Assembly (NCBI RefSeq): GCF_024158745.1 | Contig: NZ_JAMZAW010000021.1 | Coordinates: 100,295-164,294, forward strand | DNA from: Paenibacillus tyrphae | Lineage (GTDB): Bacteria; Bacillota; Bacilli; Paenibacillales; NBRC-103111 | Direction of reading: 5' to 3' | Length of the DNA stretch: 64,000 nucleotides | Part shown: positions 59,162-64,000 of the stretch, piece by piece | Position numbering within the stretch: position 1 is the first letter of the stretch | Layout: the number at the start of each line of letters is the position of its first letter | Notes under the pieces: generated by a model | Database searches by the model: none | What the model was told of the DNA's origin: nothing | What the model saw: only the letters and a program-made list of their open reading frames with translations | Program-made: the position numbers and the translations under genes

Positions 59162-59677
59162 CTATAGCTCGACCTCCTTGTAGTAAAACACGGTATCGTC
59201 CAGGCTGCCGTCCGCAGAGCGGGCGTAGCGGGGAATGCGTCCCGCCTCCACATACCCGAGCGACCGATACAGCAGGTTGGACGGATCGCCTGCGCGCGTA
59301 TCGAGCACAAGCAGCGTTCGGTTTTCGGTGCGGGCCCGTTCCTCGGCCGCCAGCATCAGAGCGCGGGCGATGCCGTGTCTGCGGCTGCGGGTATGGACCA
59401 TCAGCTTGGCGATTTCCGCCCGGTGGGCGGCATTCTTTTTTTGCGCGAGCTGGAGCTGTACGGTGCCGACAATCGCCCGATCGAGTTTGGCCGCCCACAG
59501 GACGACGCCGGGCTCCAGCGCGCTTTTCCAATAATTCATGGCTTCTTCCTTGCTTAACGGGGGCAAAAAGCCGACCGAAGCGCCGCTCTCCACGGCATCA
59601 ATCAGCAGCTCGGCCAGCTGCTCCAACGATTCCGGCTCGTACGCCCGGATTTCGACGATTTCAACGGAACGGCTCAT
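59162..59677 (-). CDS. GNAT family N-acetyltransferase
   Basis: A 171-residue acetyltransferase. Motif A is IAKLMVHTRSRRHGIARALMLAAEERA and motif B is LLVLDTRAGDPSNLLYRSLGYVEAG, as in PhnO/YjdG-like small acetyltransferases. GGAGG precedes the ATG. It lies 5 bases from the next GNAT gene in the same operon. Confidence 0.88.
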   Translation of the reverse strand: MSRSVEIVEIRAYEPESLEQLAELLIDAVESGASVGFLPPLSKEEAMNYWKSALEPGVVLWAAKLDRAIVGTVQLQLAQKKNAAHRAEIAKLMVHTRSRRHGIARALMLAAEERARTENRTLLVLDTRAGDPSNLLYRSLGYVEAGRIPRYARSADGSLDDTVFYYKEVEL

Positions 59678-59682
59678 GCTTC

Positions 59683-60114
59683 CTATTCCTCCTCCGGCTC
59701 AACCGCATAGGTGCAGCGAAACCGCTCCGCACCCGGATATTTTTCGCCCAGGCTGACAATCTCGAATCCGATGTTCCGGTAAAAATCGACCGCATCCTCA
59801 TCCGTTTCCGCGACGATTTCCGCGGGGTTTTTGAGGTGGATCAGCTCCAAAATTTGCCCCCGGCCATAGCCTTGTCCCCGATAGTCCGGCTGGACCGCAA
59901 TGTGCCGCAGCTCCATCACGCGCCCGGAATCGATCCGGAAGCCGGCGAGGCCGATCAGCTTTCCGTCCTTTTCGTAGCCGTACATTTCAAGCTCTTCGTT
60001 GCGCTTATAGTCGTCCAGGGTTTGCGCCAGCCGAACCGGGTCGGGAAAAATGGAGTATTCAAGAAGCTCCGCGATTTCGGGCTGGTTCAATCTGGATTTG
60101 ATATCGATTAGCAA
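59683..60114 (-). CDS. GNAT family N-acetyltransferase, TTG start
   Basis: A 143-residue acetyltransferase with motif A LRHIAVQPDYRGQGYGRGQILELI and VDFYRNIGFEIVSLG at the C-terminus. The start is TTG at 60114, eight bases after AAAGGAG. It is the first gene of the minus-strand GNAT/GNAT/exported protein/phosphatase series. Confidence 0.85.
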   Translation of the reverse strand: MLIDIKSRLNQPEIAELLEYSIFPDPVRLAQTLDDYKRNEELEMYGYEKDGKLIGLAGFRIDSGRVMELRHIAVQPDYRGQGYGRGQILELIHLKNPAEIVAETDEDAVDFYRNIGFEIVSLGEKYPGAERFRCTYAVEPEEE

Positions 60115-60430
60115 GGGGATCGCTCCTTTGGGTGTGTGATCTAAACGATGCGAAAGGTTAAGGGTATAAAAAAAGTAGCGGGTGATGCAAGCTTGCGCTC
60201 ATTCATTGCTGTTATTAATGATGAATTTCGTTAACCGTCTTTTTGGTTTAGTCAGGAAAGCTCTTTCTTATATTCAGTATATAGGATTTGAAAAGTTTTT
60301 CCAAAGCCATGCAAATCCTTTTTCCTCAAAAAAGTTGGTTGCTCCATTAACTTTCGTAAGTATACGAGACTTGGAAAACTTCTTACAATAGATGCGATTA
60401 TTGTTCGTTTATGGGAATGGAGGCTGGAGC
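60115..60430. other. AT-rich gene-free stretch before the RCC1 remnant
   Basis: 316 bases. It must contain the promoter of the leftward GNAT genes and that of the rightward RCC1-like gene (TACAAT at about 60384 is a possible -10). A short open frame at 60182-60391 has no ribosome site and no recognisable product. I see nothing else. Confidence 0.5.
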
Positions 60431-60650
60431 TTGAATAAAAGGATACGTTGGCTGCTTGTTTTCTTGCTGACCGCCGGGCCATGGCTCGGATCGTTCGCGT
60501 ACGTGCGCGCGGAGCCGGAAGGGTCATCGTCGTTGACGGTGGTATCCGTTTCCGGAGGGATGGCGCATACGCTGGCTGTCATGAGCGACGGGACGGTCAG
60601 AGCCTGAGGGTTGAACATGACGGGGCAGCTCGAGTCTAGTACAAACAGTT
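60431..60650 (+). pseudogene. Truncated RCC1-repeat secreted protein
   Basis: From TTG 60431 (GGAGG seven bases upstream) a signal peptide (IRWLLVFLLTAGPWLGSFAYVRA) leads into the first RCC1 repeat, VVSVSGGMAHTLAVMSDGTVRA. The next codon is TGA where RCC1 repeats have Trp, and the frame then reads GLNMTGQLE, the expected next residues. The match ends near 60640, where AT-rich DNA begins. RCC1-like exoproteins normally carry several repeats over hundreds of residues. This is therefore a 5' remnant with a nonsense change, cut off by the neighbouring insertion. Confidence 0.75.
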
Positions 60651-60990
60651 CATCCGAGGTTATGTGTATTATCAAGGTCGTGCAAATACCTAGCGCTTTC
60701 TTTTAATATCATATTGTTTTCATTAATTCATGGAACAATGGAATACATAAGATTCGAAATCTGAGTTGCAAGCTGTTGTGGCTTTCTTACACTTTGTTTT
60801 CATCCAGAAAGGATATTTTTTCCATAACCAAAAAGGCAACTTCACGTTAAGATTGCTTTTTCAAGAAGAAGCATTACTCTATCGTCTAGTTAAAGGCTAT
60901 ATCATTGTTGAACTGGACGATTTGCTTTTAAAATATAAATTTGAAGCATTTGTGACTCGAATAAGAATAATTTTAGATGATTCCAAGGGA

Positions 60991-61030
60991 AATAAACACT
61001 CGGTCCATAACGAGTGTTTATTTTATTATT
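60991..61030 (+). terminator. Orphan terminator upstream of the defence genes
   Basis: AATAAACACTCG and CGAGTGTTTATT pair perfectly, followed by TTATTATT. No intact gene lies directly before it, so it probably closed a transcript now lost, or insulates the defence operon. Confidence 0.8.
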
Positions 61031-61135
61031 TAATTAATATTGCAAAAGGTTATTCTCGAAAATTTTTTAGTAGTCATACTAATCTCCTAATGATAATATG
61101 GAAACATATGTTCTATTATGAAGGTTATATATTCC

Positions 61136-61164
61136 TTGTCATCCAAAAATTTGGACAATAAAAA
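61136..61164 (+). promoter_or_regulatory. Candidate promoter of the defence operon with overlapping inverted repeat
   Basis: TTGTCA (61136-61141), 17-base spacer, TAAAAA (61159-61164). TTGTCATCCAAA and TTTGGACAA form an imperfect inverted repeat over the -35 and spacer, which could be an operator. Confidence 0.35.
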
Positions 61165-61231
61165 GGAATAATGGAGGATGGTGTCGAAATGCCATAGTGC
61201 ATAAGATTCATAATAATAAGGATGGAAGCCT

Positions 61232-62464
61232 ATGGAGAGAAGTGTTATCAGTCGGGTAGTAGGTGAACAAAGTAAGGGTGAAAGGCTGCAGCGACTAAGA
61301 GCTATCCAACTAATATTTGACGAACTTGAAAAATCCACAAATATCTCTGTGCTTGTTGCATGTGAGTATATTGAAGATGTCTATATCACATCAAATGATG
61401 GGAATGGTGGGAGCAATGAATATTTAGAGAGCGATAAAAGTTATGAATCAAAATGTTTTTCACTAAACTCAGATGAGGTTAAGAATAGTTTAGTAAGCTT
61501 TCTAGATGTGTATTTACATCATGGAAAACATATTCGTTTTGGCTTTTATACCAACACTGGTATTACAAATGAACGTACAACTGAGTTACTGAAAAAACAT
61601 AAGTTGGAGCTGCCTGAAAAAGAACTTATGCGTCTATTGATGGATAGGGATTATGAGACGGTACTACCATATCTTAAATGCATCGTATTAGACGACTATA
61701 GAAAGCAATACGAGGATAAACATGAGACTGGGTATTTAGATATAATTGAAAAATATACAGATGAAATATGGACGCAGTTCCTAGAACAGATTGATTGGAA
61801 ATTTGACCAAGAAGACGAAAATGAACTTGAAATTTCGTTATTGTCAAAAGTTAAGAGCTGTCGTTTGTATGATACAGTTACTATTTCTGGAAAAGAACAG
61901 TATATCATTGATGCATTGGATAAAGAACTCGAAAAAAGACAAGCATTTAAAGACCCAATTCATCGAATGATTAATGCGGATACAGTAAGAGCAAAATTTC
62001 TTGAAATAGGTAACAATATTGCGTCTGCAAAGCCATTAGACCCTTGCTATGAAGATTGGGAGTCAATGGAAAAACCATTTGATGGTCGAAATATTGACAG
62101 TAAAATTAAAGACGTATCACCTGAATATGATGAATCAACTTTTGAGATTTTCGCACGAAAAATTGGTTCAATTGAAAAACAATTATTAAGAGTTCAGCCG
62201 CAAGAACGTGGCGCATATCTTTATCGTGTGTTTGAGACTTGTGAAGAACAGTTGATACGAGTCGTACATAAACAGACACGTCAATCTACGGTTGAACCAC
62301 CAATCGTTGACGACTGGATAGATATGTTGGTTCGTTCAGCGACAGCACATTTAGAAGATTGGGGTAAAGATTATCATTATCCTTTTAAAAGTGAAAATGC
62401 TGTTCGAGATACAGTTTATGAATTAATTAATTCATGTTATTTAGCTTTTGACAGGAGGAATTAA
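61232..62464 (+). CDS. Predicted nuclease effector of an ABC-three-component / Lamassu-type defence system
   Basis: A 410-residue protein, first of three overlapping or abutting genes. The N-terminal 190 residues fit a DUF4297/Cap4-like PD-(D/E)XK nuclease: a helix (RLRAIQLIFDELEKS), VLVACEYIEDVYITS with E45, E48 and D49, then YESK with E72 and K74, and IRFGFYTNTGI. The region after residue 270 (STFEIFARKIGSIEKQLLRVQ onward) is a separate helical domain that in such systems docks to the middle component. In defence systems of this type the effector cuts DNA when the SMC partner senses a foreign element. The DNA is AT-rich. AAGG lies upstream of the ATG. The nuclease assignment is by motif inspection only. 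Confidence 0.65.
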   Translation: MERSVISRVVGEQSKGERLQRLRAIQLIFDELEKSTNISVLVACEYIEDVYITSNDGNGGSNEYLESDKSYESKCFSLNSDEVKNSLVSFLDVYLHHGKHIRFGFYTNTGITNERTTELLKKHKLELPEKELMRLLMDRDYETVLPYLKCIVLDDYRKQYEDKHETGYLDIIEKYTDEIWTQFLEQIDWKFDQEDENELEISLLSKVKSCRLYDTVTISGKEQYIIDALDKELEKRQAFKDPIHRMINADTVRAKFLEIGNNIASAKPLDPCYEDWESMEKPFDGRNIDSKIKDVSPEYDESTFEIFARKIGSIEKQLLRVQPQERGAYLYRVFETCEEQLIRVVHKQTRQSTVEPPIVDDWIDMLVRSATAHLEDWGKDYHYPFKSENAVRDTVYELINSCYLAFDRRN

Positions 62465-62471
62465 ATGTGCA

Positions 62472-63026
62472 ATGGGTGACCAAATAAAGAATGAAAATGT
62501 GAACGTTAAGAAACGAATGATGTTTAGCGCGGAAGATGATTATTATTATTTCGCTTACAATACGATAATTTTTTTACAGACACTGGGTTTTACAAGTAAG
62601 CAGCAACGCTTACAAGAATGGTCAAAATTAAATTATTTAATTCCTTTTTTGTCTAATCACGCATTATTTTCGATTGTAGCTTCTAATAAAGCATTGGACA
62701 GTAAAGCATCACCTATTGATAGGAATCATTTAAAGGAAACCTACCTAAAAAGTCGGTTGCGATTGAACTGGGCAGGGTCATTGTTCTATGCGCTTCAACA
62801 AAAGGGTATTCTTTCAATGTCCAAAAATGAGACGAGAAAATCATTTGATATATGGTTATGTAATGAAAACCTTCCAGAAGAATTTTCGTCCTCAGAGTTA
62901 TTTCGTATGGAACGTGACCATAGTAAACAAATTAAATCCATGTTCTCATATATCAGAACAATGAAAACTGACTCATTACTTGATGAATTGTTTAGGAAAA
63001 GGGGTGTACATATATGGGAAGATTAA
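62472..63026 (+). CDS. Middle component of the ABC-three-component / Lamassu-type system
   Basis: A 184-residue mostly helical protein. After the first 25 residues it contains YYYFAYNTIIFLQTLGFTSKQQRLQEWSKLNYLIPFLSNHALFSIV, similar in length and pattern to ABC-3C middle components (LmuC-like), small proteins that link effector and ATPase. It begins 7 bases after the effector stop, with AGGAGGA 13 bases upstream of ATG 62472, and its last 13 bases overlap the ATPase gene. It has no catalytic motif. Assignment depends on gene order and size. Confidence 0.6.
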   Translation: MGDQIKNENVNVKKRMMFSAEDDYYYFAYNTIIFLQTLGFTSKQQRLQEWSKLNYLIPFLSNHALFSIVASNKALDSKASPIDRNHLKETYLKSRLRLNWAGSLFYALQQKGILSMSKNETRKSFDIWLCNENLPEEFSSSELFRMERDHSKQIKSMFSYIRTMKTDSLLDELFRKRGVHIWED

Positions 63027-64000
63027 AAATTAATCGAGTGCATTACAATGGCGATAAGTACACCTATAGTTCGCCAAAATTATCAGATGGCGTAAATATT
63101 ATTGAAGCTGGAAATGGTGGAGGAAAATCAACATTTAGTGCGTTAATCTGTTATGCACTTGGCGACTATGTTCAAATGTTTAATTTTTCTAAAACAGAAG
63201 TCCATAAAGAGGTCAAAAACGACACTAACAATTTTGTGCTTCTTGAAATTGAAATTAATCATGAACCTTATTTGATTAAACGTTATTTTGGCCAAAAACA
63301 GAATAACATGATTATTGTCCAAGACAAGAGTGGTAAAGAAGAGTCATTGTATTTAAACAGACAACATATGCCAGAGGGACAATCCACTTATTCAGACTGG
63401 TTACTTCAAAAGTTGGGTATTGAAGTAGTTGATGTTTGGCAAGGCACGTCTCACTTTAAAGTCAATTTTACAGACTTGTTTCGCCTCATCCATTATGACC
63501 AAGGCACAGAACCAAAGAAAATATATAAAGAGCATAAAACGGATGGTAATTTCGTTTCAGATTCGGTCCATATACGTAAGGTCATCTTTGAATTATTAGT
63601 AGGCCATCGTTTTTCTGATTTCTATGCCATGTTGGGGCAATTGCGTGAGTATGAGAAGCAAAGAGATGCAAAAAAAATATTATTCGATAATTTTGGCGTT
63701 CTGGCTACCGAAATGGGGTATGACGTAAGCAGTCTTCCATCAAGTGAACTCTTAAGAAAATTGACTGTAGATAAACTGGAACTGCAACGAGTTCAACTTT
63801 TGCGAAATGAAGTGAAAAATCGAAAGTCAGATTCTTCAAAATTCGAACTTCAAATTCAACAACTTCGTCAAGAGTTGGTTCATAAAGAGCAAGAGCTTGC
63901 AGATGTTCAAACGAATCTTAGTAATGTTTCATTTGAACAACGTGACTTGATTGAATTAAAAGAAGAATTGATAAGAGAAGTTTCACATATTAATAAAATT
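63014..64000 (+). CDS. Rad50/SMC-like ATPase of the defence system (3' partial)
   Basis: The frame is open to the right edge (329 residues seen). The N-terminal ATPase half has KINRVHYNGDKY, the Walker A EAGNGGGKST (K38) and FSALICYALGD, as in AAA_23/Rad50-like proteins. HYDQGTEPKKIYKEH and the Q-loop region follow. From about residue 265 a coiled coil begins (QIQQLRQELVHKEQELADVQTNL). A second ATPase half should follow beyond the window. In Lamassu-type systems this SMC-like subunit (LmuB) senses DNA structures and releases the effector. It overlaps the middle-component gene by 13 bases. AT-rich like its partners. Confidence 0.8.
   Translation, partial: MGRLKINRVHYNGDKYTYSSPKLSDGVNIIEAGNGGGKSTFSALICYALGDYVQMFNFSKTEVHKEVKNDTNNFVLLEIEINHEPYLIKRYFGQKQNNMIIVQDKSGKEESLYLNRQHMPEGQSTYSDWLLQKLGIEVVDVWQGTSHFKVNFTDLFRLIHYDQGTEPKKIYKEHKTDGNFVSDSVHIRKVIFELLVGHRFSDFYAMLGQLREYEKQRDAKKILFDNFGVLATEMGYDVSSLPSSELLRKLTVDKLELQRVQLLRNEVKNRKSDSSKFELQIQQLRQELVHKEQELADVQTNLSNVSFEQRDLIELKEELIREVSHINKI

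Larger units (their letters stand above)
60651..61231. other. AT-rich non-coding stretch at the left edge of the defence island
   Basis: About 580 bases with no convincing gene. A TTG-initiated open frame of 131 codons at 60766-61161 runs straight through a terminator hairpin and lacks a ribosome site. It could be a decayed gene. The stretch also holds the terminator at 60991 and the likely defence promoter near 61136, listed separately. Confidence 0.5.

Noticed and set aside
60766..61161. AT-rich 131-codon open frame upstream of the defence genes
   Set aside because: TTG start without a ribosome site, and a perfect terminator hairpin lies in its middle. At most it is a decayed gene.
1..64000. 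CRISPR arrays, tRNA and rRNA genes
   Set aside because: I saw no regularly spaced direct repeats and no cloverleaf-like or rRNA sequences on either strand.

Overview
The window looks like a chromosomal segment of a spore-forming, GC-rich Gram-positive of the Paenibacillaceae (Paenibacillus or Cohnella type). The reasons are a GerA-type spore germination operon, S-layer-homology (SLH) domains, strong AGGAGG ribosome binding sites, several LplB/YtcP-type sugar transporters that lack their own ATPase, YesMN-type two-component regulation, and a very large membrane-anchored AraC regulator. Most of the DNA is GC-rich. Two stretches are clearly AT-rich and look acquired: about 29,950-31,960 and about 60,650 to the right edge.

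Layout. 1-3,550: end of a beta-galactosidase-like protein, then a GH38 alpha-mannosidase. 3,692-4,213: small sigma-70-like factor. 4,299-8,355 (minus): four-gene spore germination receptor operon (A, B, C and a small D subunit). 8,455-11,645 (minus): complete pyrroloquinoline quinone operon pqqABCDE, including a 23-residue pqqA peptide gene that is easily missed. 11,932-29,787: GNAT; a carbohydrate-use region with an SLH-anchored family 8 polysaccharide lyase, its probable AraC regulator, a TetR/VOC pair, a TraB/GumN protein, an ABC importer and a GH29 fucosidase; then a WYL regulator and a GyrI-like protein. 29,954-31,940: AT-rich pair (secreted protein, SGNH-like protein). 31,964-38,117: TlpA-like thioredoxin, a His-rich MacB/LolC-type ABC module that may move a metal, and an alkaline phosphatase behind a visible Pho box. 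38,360-45,518: second sugar importer with YesM/YesN regulators. 45,595-50,113: STAND/LuxR regulator divergent from ilvBN. 50,299-60,114: housekeeping and accessory genes (Rpn nuclease, VanZ, nucleotidyltransferase, GYF protein, purine permease, ATP-grasp, acetyltransferases, histidine phosphatase). 60,431-60,650: broken RCC1-repeat gene.

61,232-64,000 (running off the edge): a three-gene defence system of the ABC-three-component / Lamassu type. It has a predicted PD-(D/E)XK (Cap4-like) nuclease effector, a middle component and a Rad50/SMC-like ATPase. It lies just beyond the RCC1 remnant in AT-rich DNA.

How the genes work together: the lyase and the first importer carry the same roughly 60-base promoter-proximal sequence, aligned without gaps. 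They therefore probably form one regulon under the AraC protein encoded between them. The lyase would cut a uronic-acid polysaccharide at the cell surface, the importer would take up oligosaccharides, and GH29, GH38 and the beta-galactosidase-like enzyme would trim them. The PQQ operon is the most unexpected metabolic content for a Firmicute. The defence locus at the right edge is the strongest candidate for a little-described system.
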